DNA from: Ganoderma boninense | Taxonomy: Eukaryota; Basidiomycota; Agaricomycetes; Polyporales; Polyporaceae | Direction: 5' to 3' | Assembly (NCBI GenBank): GCA_002900995.3 | Contig: PJEW03000025.1 | Span: 1 to 54,714, forward strand | DNA length: 54,714 nt | Shown: positions 45,243 through 54,714 of the stretch, one piece after another | How the letters are laid out: each line of letters opens with the position of its first letter | How positions within the stretch are numbered: position 1 is the first letter of the stretch | Position numbers and translations under genes: made by a program | Notes under the pieces: model-generated | The model's input: only the letters and a program-made list of their open reading frames with translations | Databases searched by the model: none | Told to the model about the DNA's origin: nothing

Positions 45243-48205
45243 ATGCCTGACGATGCGATGCGACCGTTGGAAGAGGAGGCAGAGCAAGTACTCCGGACGT
45301 TTGACGACAATGAGGACTTTCTCGCGAGGCTAGCAGAGTGAGCCCTTTACCCTCGCACTCCGTGGTTCGGACCCTATACTCACCAGCATTGTTGCGTGCA
45401 GTCTCCAGCAAATCGCACCTTCAGCTCGTGCACCACGGAACCCTAACATCCAAGCTGGTGAGTAGTGGGATGTTCAGGTCGACTGCGACAACGAAAGCTG
45501 ACGAGAGGCACAGCTTTCCTGGACGCAGTCGCAAGACGGTCCTTGAATGCACCACCATCTACTGTCTGCGCCCCCTCGCCGAGTGGGAGACAAACAAGAA
45601 TTGTCGAATATTTTCGGTGGTCACGAAAATTCCCAGGGCTCCCAATGGAGGTTATCTTGGAGGCCAGTCTTGATTCTTTTCACATGCTGCACACATGTGT
45701 CCCGTCTGACAACGCAATGCTTTGGTAGATCGCATCCCATCTGGCACCACTCACCCTTCTCCATCTTTCCCGGACGTCCAAAGGGCTCAGGAAGATATTG
45801 ATAAGCAAGGCCAGCCGCTGGGTTTGGAGGCGCGCTCTCCGCGCCGTTCCTGGACTCCCGGCGTGTCCGGACGACTTGAACGAGGCCCTCTACGCTACCC
45901 TCATCTTTGATTGTCACTGTTTTGTAGGAGCTTCATACCGTAGGCGGTCAGTGGTTGAGCTGACATGGCATGTAGGCTTGCGGGGCTCCGGGCGCGTTCT
46001 CTGTTGACTACGCATTGAGGCTCAGGCTATGCGATTCGTGTTGGAAAGCAAAGTGAGTGCGCGCGCGCTCCTCATGATGGCTTGAAAGCTGATGTGGATC
46101 TTACTCCAGTGTCACTGAGGGTTCAAAACTCCTCAAGCATGTCCCGTTCTCCATCCGCGAATTTATTATGTTGCTTGCTCCATCCGCAAACACGTTCAGT
46201 ATGTGTCTCATGTAAAGCCCGGCTGCTTGCATCTTCACACCCTACCCCCTTCATTTCCAGACTTCGAGGATATTAAGCGGTCCCTCACTCGCGTTAATCC
46301 CGTGACGCACATAGAGCAAGATTTGTACTACGGTCCCGAACTCCAAGCTCTCCTGGCTTTCTTCTGGCTAAACCTACCTGCTGTTGAGGACGTCGAAGAG
46401 CTTAAAAGTGCGTTTCTTGACAGAGCGGAATATGTTTTGACCAGGCAAATGGTGAGTAACTGTCACTTCGCCGCAAACCCCATACCAGCCTATAGTCCTA
46501 AAACGAAACGCAGCACGCCGTCGAACTCCACGCCTGGGAGCGTGTTCTGGGTGCCGATCGACACGCATCGAACGCGTCGGTAATGTCCGCTATTAAAGAT
46601 CGTGACTAGTAAGGGACTTTTTTTTTGCTTTTTTTCGTTGGGTATACCCTGAATCAGGGCATGATTAGCATTTATAATGCCTTTGACTTAGATTGGCACA
46701 TGCACTCTGACTGGTGGTCAGTTCCTCCAGACGAACTCTTCGCTCGTCTTCCAGGCCCGTGTCGGGACACGATCCATGAAGGATGTACGGTCCATCAGTC
46801 TCTGGTTTCAATGTCAAGGCTGAACTGACCTGCCATCGCCAGTCATCCTCAACGAACATCCCCCGAAGCCAAGAGCCCAGATCGCCGCAGAAGGGCTCGC
46901 ACGCTCAGAGCGGGAAGCCGCTGCCTACAACGCGCGCCTCGCCGCGCGGCACACCGAGCTCGCGGAGTGGTACTCCCACATCCTCGACGCGCACCACGTC
47001 GACGCCGCCGACGCCGACTGTATGCCCAACGCGCACGACGCCGCGCGGCTCTTCGACCCCGAGCTCGCAGCTCGGAACGACGCGCGCGCGCTCATCACCA
47101 CCGCGGCGGTCGAGGCGTGCCAGGGCGACATCCTCGCCCGCGCGCATGCCTACACGTTCGACGTCCGCTTCGCTCTCTCGGCCCTCCTTCCCGCGCCGCG
47201 CGCACGCAAGCAGCGGGGCAAGCGCGTGAAGCCGTGGTGGGAGCGCCCGTGCGGGGCCGTCGCGAGCATGCTCGCACGCCCGACCGCGTTGTTCGTGTGC
47301 GACATTGGCGGGTGTGGGGAGTGCGCACTTGGGTGGCCGGAGATCAATTGGCACTGGCGCGACGAGCACCCGGACGAGTCCGTGTGGCATCCCCTCCCGA
47401 GAGGCGGCCAGAGCAGGATGATCAGGGCGAAGGTGTGGGAGGAGGGCGTGGTGCTCGCGAGGCGCATCCTGGACGCAGTGGGCTTGCGGGGCGACACGGA
47501 TGCGGATCGGCTGGACGAAATGTTGGCTGAGGGGAGGCTGTACTGCGCTTGTGGGGATCCGGAGCTGGATCGCCCGGACGCGCTTTCCTGGGTGTCTTTC
47601 GTGAGTGGTGTCGGGGTGGCTTTGTTGCGCGGATGGGTAGACTGACGAGGTGACCTGTAGGTGCGCCATGTACACCGGCACCTCAAGATGGACGAGTGCC
47701 GGAGGCGAAAGTGAGTGACTCATGTGCATGAAGGACGGTATGGCGAACACCACTGACCGACTACTAGCGATGCCATACCATGGATAAACGACCACAGCGA
47801 CCTCAAGGCATGCATTACACTCCTCGCCAAGGGTGCTGACACAGGTCAAGCCTCCGTCCGTGTCAAAGCGGACCCGTATACCTCTGCACGCGTCAATGCA
47901 CTCTTCGCAGCCCAGCCAGAAGGCTCCGCTGTGCTTTGTTCGCTTTGTGTTGCACAGACTGACCCCAAGAAATTGGCCATGAGGGACAATGGACTGTATC
48001 TTAGGCCACAGGCGGATGCGGTCGTATACCACATGCAAGCAAAGTGAGTCCAGCGGCCTGCACCCCGCATGACATATGTACTGAACCACACTTGCGCGCT
48101 GGTAGGCACGGGAAGAGGTTCAGTGAGAAGGATATTGCATTCCGGATTCCCGAGCAGCTCGGACAGACGATTCAGGCCGATCTCCGGCAGTTCCTTCGAC
48201 CTTGA
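45243..48205 (+). CDS. F-box protein with C-terminal zinc-knuckle-like segments, paralogue C
   Basis: The start MPDDAMRPLEEEAEQVLRTF leads via small exons to RIVEYFRWSRKFPGLPMEVI. The F-box continues IASHLAPLTLLHLSRTSKGL, then PGLPACPDDLNEALYATLIF, ACGAPGAFSVDYALRLRLCD, SIREFIMLLAPSANTF, HIEQDLYYGPELQALLAFFW, HAVELHAWERVLGADRHAS, ILNEHPPKPRAQIAAEGLAR, LFVCDIGGCGECALGWPEIN with HWRDEHPDE, LYCACGDPELDRPDALSWVS, VRHVHRHLKMDECRRK, and ends QLGQTIQADLRQFLRP. The donor inside the F-box reads GCCAGT at 45663 where A and B have GTCAGT or GTATGT, so splicing may be inefficient. Otherwise the gene is intact. It lies in tandem with B, 547 bp apart, so the pair probably arose by local duplication. Confidence 0.75.
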
Positions 48206-48951
48206 AGCATGTGTAGGATAAATTGCACTGTGAGCAGGAATATCGGCTCTCGCAATCGTAAAAAACTACGATACCATACGGTGTCGGAACCCTCTAGCTG
48301 TGATTGAGTTGCATTAAATGTGACTCATGTAAAGGACAAGTCGAAGACACGGGAGTGTGAACAAAGCCACATGCGGACAGGGAAGCAAGGTCAGTTGTAC
48401 GGATTATTAACTGTAGAACGAGGACAGATATCATGAAACTGTTTCAAAGTGCAAACGGGTAAGGATGGAAGCAAGCGACGCGTTTAGAATGCGGGCGGTG
48501 GTGAGCCTGGGACCCACTGGCCTGCCGACCGGTCAGTTCAAGTTTGAGAGCGAGTGTGGAAATAAGAAGTTCACGTCGGTGCATGAAACTTCCTGTCTTT
48601 TTGGCAGGCTTAATGATCCAAGCACGTTGTGGATGGATAAATCGTATGCGGAGGCCAGCAGGCTCTTGACAGCTCGGCAACAATTGGGCGATGGAACACT
48701 CTCTTCTCCGCGTGTTCTAGCCACGAGACTACAGAAGCAGAGTAACTCCGCCTGTTCTGAAGCTCTATAACGACGGATATGAGGTCCTTATTGATGCGAC
48801 AGGTGTACTCACTATACTTCAAGCTCCGATCCAGGCGGAGAACGCTTGCATGCGAACCTCAGGCTGAGCATAAGTACAAACGCTCTTCCATCCCAGGCTT
48901 GCCCCCGAACGCCTTCTCCCTCATTTGGCACTCCCTCCCATAGCGACCGGC
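48206..48951. other. intergenic, no gene recognised
   Basis: 3' flank of paralogue C and upstream region of the GATA-type gene. Short frames only. Confidence 0.5.
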
Positions 48952-49830
48952 ATGATCAACTTGAAGCATAAGGACGACTCGAGAAAGTGCCAGAACTGCG
49001 AAGCAACCGAAACCACGCAGTGGCGACGTTCAACGTATGGCCATCTGCTTTGCAATGCGTGTGGTTTGCAAGAGGCGTGCGTACCCAATCCATGCATAGT
49101 CGTCGCAGGTGTATCGCTTATGCTAACAATATGATCTAAAGAACTGGCCGGCTAGATTTATCCCATCTTGTCCTAGAACGCCCGCTTCCTCAGTTGAAAC
49201 TCCCTCCCTTAGCGAAAAAGTGCAGCAATTGCCAAACGGCCGACACCAGCCAGTGGCGACGTTCAAGGAAGAATGGCGAACTTCTTTGCAATGCGTGTGG
49301 CATGCAAGAGAGGTGCGTACATAGTCTTTATACATAGTCACCTAAGGTGTATCACTTATGCTAACAATACTATCTGAAGAGCGAGACGTCTCGATCCAGC
49401 CCCTACCCGGGTATCGCCCAGTGCCAGTGTACCTTCCACAGTCATTCCGGGTCAGTTTTCCCGCCTCCTATATTTTCCATATCCATGCAGAGTTGACTGA
49501 CGTCTCTACGTCAAAGATATAGATTCTATTTCCCAAGACTCATTCCCCGCGCATCAGAAACATCCATATCCTCCGCCGCCGACTGCCCAAGACCTACTAA
49601 AGCTCTTTCCAACTCCTGCGCCTCCTCTGAACGTGTCGGATCCTTTCCACGATGCAGCTCGCCACTTCTTCGCACACAACGTGGATTATAGACCCAAACA
49701 CAGCCAAAGTCGAGACGATGGGCCCATAGCGTCTCCTCACTCTTCCGGTCTTGAGCAGCATCTTGAGAGGCGTGCTGATGCGAGTTCGCTCTCGGTGTCG
49801 CCACCCTCGGATGGGGTATCACTTCCATAG
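48952..49830 (+). CDS. GATA-type zinc finger protein with two fingers
   Basis: Four exons (48952-49076, 49142-49312, 49380-49450, 49517-49830) give 226 aa. Finger 1 is C-x2-C-x17-C-x2-C ([12 protein letters not shown] ... LLCNACG). Finger 2 is C-x2-C-x18-C-x2-C ([12 protein letters not shown] ... LLCNACG). The remainder is Pro/Ser-rich and low complexity. Fungal GATA factors are nuclear regulators of nitrogen use, light response or iron uptake; this protein is unusually short, and its basic tail after each finger is brief, so DNA binding by both fingers is uncertain. Exons 1 and 2 and the introns that follow them are recognisably duplicated. The start is the first in-frame ATG; an upstream exon is possible. 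Confidence 0.8.
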
Positions 49831-51098
49831 GCCCATCCTCCTCTTCCGACGTCACGAACAAAGACTTGGCTACATAGTTCTCCGGAGGCTATTGGTGGCG
49901 GAATACAAGCAGCCTTGCTTTTGTAGTAGTCTTTATAGTCACCTTTTGCGCCCGGGCCCCGCGAGTAGATATGTAGATCTCCCTGTACATCAGAACTTCT
50001 GGATTTTCCTTATTGCACTTAAACAGCGCTTAAAGGCCCTTATCCGGCCTTATTGACTACTCTAAGTCAGTAAGACGCCGGAAATAAGAGAAGGCACAGC
50101 CACATCTGAGGTCGAAGACCATCAAGTTGCCGCTCCAGCAGCTTACCTCTACGTCCTCCGTTTGGGCTCGAATTTTGGGTGCTGATGAATATTATGTCTA
50201 CGAATGTCTCTGCCAAATCTCAGAGCATTGTGATTCAAATTTGAGGCACAGCAGCTCCGGCAATATGGCGCTTCTGGGACCTTAACTGTGGCAGGGCAAA
50301 ATGGACCGAATCGCACTGCAAATAACGTTGCACGCAGTGAGCCGTTTGGCTTCGAACTTGGTACGTGTGTTGTTAATGTTATTAACAATCGCTCTATGAA
50401 GTTTGGCGGCGATCCGTCCAGGTACGATACCACTGTGGGCTCCGCTTTTGTGGTAAGTTGACGAGATTTCTGGATTGGAGGCAACTTGCGTAGTCAATAT
50501 CTCAAAGCAGGCTCCACGCATAGATCTCGAATTTTGTACATAGCTTGGGACCGTGTTCTACAGCGTGTGTACAAAGTTTCATGAGGATCTGTTTAGAAAC
50601 GAGTGAATAGTGGCTTGCGCTTCAGCCCTTCAAAATGCCGCCCGGAATATAAGGGCGCTAAGGTGGTAAGGAATTTCCCGAAGTTCTGATGTAGAGCCTT
50701 CAATGTGAGTAAAAGCCTCCCGCGAGCACGATACGACATGATCTGAAATTAACAGTGACCATGGCTCACTCACTATTTTTTGACGCACTCCCCGCTTGTC
50801 ATTTGAGTACAGCTGTTTCGGAAATTTGTGTCCGCCCGTCACTCCGCTCGAAAATTCAAAAAATTCATAAAATCCGAGGGCGAGAGAGTGCCGTTGAGGA
50901 GGCAAGGAGGAGCCCTGAGGACATTGTAGAAATAGATAAATGTGGCTTGCATGCATCTGAAATGCCATAGAGCAAGCTACGAAGCTCAAGGAGTACAAAG
51001 GAGAGGCTTGGTGAAACTGGTGCCACGCGCGTGGCCACTTGGGTGCTCTGGCTTGGTGTCAATTCGGACGCTCTTCCCTCTGGCTTCTCTTCGCACGG
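49831..51098. other. no gene recognised
   Basis: AT-richer sequence with only short frames on both strands. No domain or long repeat was seen. Confidence 0.5.
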
Positions 51099-51646
51099 AT
51101 GAAGGCATCCGCACGCCGGTCAAGCGGTCGCAAGGCTGCCGGCAGCGATGTCGAATCCTCTGCTGGCTCTGTCTCGGACCCTGGATGCGCCGACATCATC
51201 TCGCTTTCTTCTTCTGTCGGCAGTGCTGCAGTCAGCGACGATACCTCTCAGCATGCATCCTCACCTGGCGATGATGACCACAATGCATCCGAGCCTGTCT
51301 GTGGTGTATCCCAGGCGTTTCGGGAGGTGATGGAAGGAGTCATGGAGGATTCTACATCTGGTATGTTCCCCAGTGACCGTCTGTGAATGTATTCGCTGGC
51401 GATTGAAAAACGTTCAGAGTCCAGTCTCGACATTCCTCTCAAGATCGTTCTTCCACCGCTCACCAAGGTGAACTCAAAAGCATCAGAATCCAAGCCTGGA
51501 CCCAAAGCCACACCGCAGAAGCTCCGCAAGGGTGCATCTGACGCTGAGAACCCGGCAAAGCCAGCGGCTTCAACTCGTCTGTCCAAAAAGGCCGAGTCTG
51601 CAGCCACCAGCTCAGTCAAGAAAGCCGGACTCAAAACGAGAGGGAC

Positions 51647-51705
51647 CTACAACGGAGTTTATAAACTGCAGGCCTAATAGGCCTTGCAGGTTTCAGAGAC
51701 ACCTT
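51647..51705 (+). repeat. left 59 bp terminal inverted repeat
   Basis: Identical over 59/59 bases to the reverse complement of 53498-53556. It contains the palindromes GTTTATAAAC and AGGCCTAATAGGCCT. Confidence 0.9.
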
Positions 51706-53497
51706 TCCCGCCACATGGCTACCGCATGGCGTCGCTCACATGAGTAGTCTGACAGCTATGGCAGTGCACGCCCTGTCGTGAGCTGGCTGTCGTATGTTCT
51801 CTCCAAAGCAAGTATGTTCCCTCTATGCGTTCTGCTGCACAGATGTTAATGCAGTGCGTGTGTAGCGTCTCGCTGTGCACAAGCAGTGGTAAAATATAAG
51901 ACTTACATACTGCAAGACCCGCCCTCCTGCCCCCGCCGTTCAGTCCAAATCAAGACGAAGACCACCATCGGCACCTTCCGTCGATCGGATGTGGCATTTG
52001 TGGCAGGCACCGATGTCGCTGTCAATTGACGTCGGGCGCCAATGAGCTCACTGATCTCAATGTCTGAAGTTCCCTGCCCCGATGCCCTCAATCTACTCCC
52101 GACGATGGGTTGCACCGTGGGCATAGCGCCCGTGGATTTTCACCTATTGGGATCACCTGTTGTACTGAGGATTTTCTGCGGAAACTGTTGAAATTCAACA
52201 GTTGGACTTCTGTTTCAAAACAAGAATTTTCAACAGCAGAATGACACACCCATTCATGGCGAAAATCACCAGTTCCCGCTGTGATTTATAAGGGTTTTCC
52301 TGTGTAATTCAGCTGTCCGGGGGGGACCATGCCAGCGGAACATGCACACATGCGCAACAGCAATGAGAGGTGAAAATATGCTGATATCAACTATTTAGTA
52401 CACGGTGTACTTATGTATGACGCAGCGCTAGATGTACGTAGACTACGAGTGCCAAAAACCTCTTCAAGTACCTCCATACAAACATATCGCCTGAAGCCAC
52501 TAGTAGACGCACCTTCCATGCCACTAGCAGTCCCGCAGATCTCCAATGTTAAGCAGCCCTTAAATTCCGGATAAGAATGGACTCACCAGCTGGCTGGGGA
52601 ATGATACGGCCCAAATGTGGGTACACGACACGTACAAACACTCCCCATCAGCCATGGGAAGCTGTGTGCTCGTTGTTCACAGGATAGTGAAAGAAGGATG
52701 CTCACCTAGACAATGCCCGGGGCGGGTAAAGAATGCGCATCACTTACCGGTTGGTGCCCAGAGGTCAGTGGTGTCCACGAAGCAGACACCGACACGCAGA
52801 CCTCTAGGTAACAGAGATGCAGACTTACCAGTATGTGGTATCCAGCAGAAAAGACATACCGTTATGCAGCGGAAGATGAATCGTGATTGAGGCCTGAGAA
52901 CCGAGTCGGTCTTGACCGGCCTGACCTCGCCTCCGAGTTACACTCCCCTGATACTCGTCTGCAGCTGGACCATAGAGTGGTAGAAGTTGTCAGGAAATGT
53001 ACAGATATGGTAGCCAGGGCGAGACGATTGAATAGAGGCGAGAACAGAGAGTGGATGGTGCGCGATGATGCATGATGACTGACTGCAGCTGGAGGTCGAT
53101 GCTGAAAATTGCCATCGGTGCGGACAGGCGCCCGTGTTTAGAGCCGGCGTTTGGAGACTTCAAGCGCGATTTCCCACCTCTCTCTGCCAAAAATCAACTA
53201 GTGAAAATTACCGATCAAATCACCGGTTTCTCGAATCAACAGTATCCTGGGTGATTCTAACTTTTCCTCAGTTTAACAAGTGAATTTCCAGGGTGCCCAG
53301 CTCCATAGTGTTGGGATCTGCGGCTAGTTCGAAGCATTGCGCTCGCCAGTGCCGCGCCCTCAGGCCTGCGCCGCAGGCCTGACGGCTCGGCGAGCGGGAA
53401 GTGATGGAACGAGCAGGTCACAGCGGGCACTTCCGTAGTGGGAGTCGGAGAACTGTGGCGCTCGGAAGGTGCCCAATGCGCGCCGCATGACAGGCCG

Positions 53498-53556
53498 AAG
53501 GTGTCTCTGAAACCTGCAAGGCCTATTAGGCCTGCAGTTTATAAACTCCGTTGTAG
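53498..53556 (-). repeat. right 59 bp terminal inverted repeat
   Basis: Exact reverse complement of 51647-51705. The next inward base already differs, so the repeat length is well defined. Confidence 0.9.
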
Positions 53557-54013
53557 TATCTACCAAAACGAAGGCTGAAGAGCACCGTACCAAGCGTGCA
53601 CGCTCTTCCGGTGCGTCCAACACACTTGACCAAGTCCAGCATGTACACCGTGCATTGACTTTGACCATCCTGCAAATTCAGACGCAGTCAGTATATCGGG
53701 TGTGGAGGACTCGGAGAAGAAGCAGGTTGTGCAAGAGGATAGCGGAGACAAGGAGAACAATGGTGACAGTACGTCCGATGCTCTTGCTCCACCCGTGAAT
53801 GCTCCTCGTCGGCGCGGTCGCCCTCCGAAACCAAAGGTGTCAGATTTGCCTGAGGTGACAACGTACTCGGTCTCCATGTACATCAAGATCGAGAAGCCTC
53901 CCCCGAAGAAGGGAAAATCTGACGTCCGCGCGGAGAACCACTGGATGGAAGGGCCGGTGACTGTCACTCAAGACACGGTCTGGGAGGATTTCCTTCAGGA
54001 TGTTGCACGTTGA

Positions 54014-54714
54014 TAGGCCCGGTGCCTCTCCATGCTCCGAAACCCCCGAAATGCCCCCACTTTTCGCAACGAGGAGTCCGCACCCTCGGGAAGGCACTGA
54101 CCCGCGCCCCCCCCCGTTCCGAACGCACGCCCCCGAAAGCCCACCATCCGAAGCCCCACTTTAGTTTCCCGGTGGTCCCGCTGACTCCGACTCCCCGAAG
54201 TTTCCGAGTGCATCCCTCGCGTGTAGTCTCCCCTAACGGCGACAGGTGGATCGAGAGGGAACGGAACCCGTTCGAGATCAAGACTTGTCCCCTAGTTTCC
54301 ATCGAGCGTCCTCGGGCGCCGACGCGTGAACACGTGACCGTGTCGCGACGCGTCGGCACTCAAGCGCTCAAGCGCGGCCTCCGCGACCTATACGTCGATC
54401 CGCCGCCGAGGCCAGCGTAGCTCAGACGGTGGCGCACAAGTCGAGGCTTACGGAGTCTGCGGGAACTCCGGGAGGGGCTCGTTGATTTCCAGCGGAGGAG
54501 GATCATTTTCGCGTATAGTAGTAGTAGAAGGTCGGACCACGCGGGGTCCCGTCCCGTTCCAATGTATATATCCGTCGCTCCCATGATTATACAGCTTTTG
54601 GCACCCCACGCTTACGATCTGACTCGCGGGGATAGCGAATTCCTTCCCCGGCCGACATCGACTCGACAGCGACCATTCTGCTCACTCACTCTCATCCTCA
54701 CCGCGCAAGCGTAG
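54014..54714. other. GC-rich repeat-like sequence at window end
   Basis: It begins right after the AT-hook gene stop. Composition changes to C-rich then GC-rich, with open frames on both strands and no family signature. It may be the start of another transposon (LTR-like); the partner end lies outside the window. Confidence 0.3.

Larger units (their letters stand above)
51647..53556. mobile_element. 1.9 kb terminal-inverted-repeat element without transposase
   Basis: It is bounded by two perfect 59 bp inverted repeats. If the target duplication is TA, the element proper starts CAACGGAG and is flanked by TA on both sides, as in Tc1/mariner-type insertions. No transposase frame was found inside: the longest frames are under 100 codons and unassigned. 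A non-autonomous derivative is likely. It contains internal perfect palindromes at 52184-52202 and 53360-53382. Confidence 0.75.
51099..54013 (+). pseudogene. AT-hook protein gene split by a transposon insertion
   Basis: The left part (51099-51646) encodes MKASARRSSGRKAAGSDVES, VCGVSQAFREVMEGVMEDST, an intron at 51360-51416, then SSLDIPLKIVLPPLTKVNSK and a Lys/Ala/Ser-rich stretch. The right part (53557-54013) continues with STKTKAEEHRTKRARSSGAS, and after an intron EDSGDKENNGDSTSDALAPP, RRRGRPPKPK (AT-hook, the GRP core), YSVSMYIKIEKPPPKKGKSD and FLQDVAR then TGA. A 1.9 kb element with 59 bp inverted ends lies between. The frame does not continue simply across the target site. The family (Ser/Lys-rich, AT-hook, then an IKIEKPPP-like domain) seems recurrent in agaricomycetes but has no function I can name. 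A chromatin or DNA-binding role is only suggested by the AT-hook. Confidence 0.6.

Noticed and set aside
30985..48846. shared 13-mer CCAGGCGGAGAAC upstream of two genes (about 30989 and 48834)
   Set aside because: Matches of this length are expected by chance in a window of this size, and the flanks do not align.
54412..54500. tRNA-like stretch (GCGTAGCTCAGACGGTGGCGC)
   Set aside because: It looks like a D-arm/A-box, but no B-box (GGTTCGANTCC) or acceptor-stem pairing follows at the right distance.
1..54714. CRISPR arrays, operons or bacterial origin
   Set aside because: There are no regularly spaced repeats, and genes carry spliceosomal introns; the window is eukaryotic throughout.

Overview
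The window is nuclear DNA of a filamentous basidiomycete, most likely an agaricomycete. Genes are broken by many 45-70 nt introns with GTRNGT donors and CTNA-type branch sites. The gene families are ones expanded in mushrooms and wood-rot fungi: a DUF6589 protein, P450s with an AAIHTS I-helix, ricin-B-fold lectins, GH76, BNR_4 and F-box/zinc-knuckle proteins. No species can be named from the sequence. All gene models below are manual splices checked for reading frame; there is no transcript evidence.

Layout. 1-2406: 3' part of a SulP-type transporter with STAS and cyclic-nucleotide-binding-like domains. About 3423-9790: a self-contained ~6.4 kb unit with an intact DUF6589 gene and an intact RecQ-like helicase gene tail to tail. 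It is bounded by long, degenerate inverted ends, each carrying the same ordered sequence blocks and a strong hairpin whose two stems differ by compensating changes. I read it as a mobile element of a type I cannot name; it is the most interesting object here. 9955-16649: a GH76 gene, a ricin-B-fold lectin, a decayed membrane-anchored protein, a truncated second GH76 copy and a Dap1/MAPR haem-binding protein. 17043-21311: a secreted BNR_4 protein and a cytochrome P450. 24301-29562: a frameshifted methyltransferase pseudogene, an alpha/beta hydrolase and an acetamidase/formamidase. 31394-31934: a small secreted cysteine-rich protein.

32311-48205 is dominated by three divergent copies of one F-box protein with C-terminal zinc-knuckle-like segments (one on minus, two on plus). 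An HNH-like gene, an LTR-like repeat and a 100 N assembly gap lie between them. 48952-49830 encodes a GATA-type factor whose two zinc-finger exons and their introns look like a tandem exon duplication. 51099-54013 is an AT-hook gene split by a 1.9 kb element with perfect 59 bp inverted repeats and no recognisable transposase. The last 0.7 kb is GC-rich repeat-like sequence running off the end.

The genes do not form one pathway. The window mixes ordinary secreted and metabolic genes with at least three transposon insertions and several decaying duplicates, as expected of a repeat-rich accessory region.
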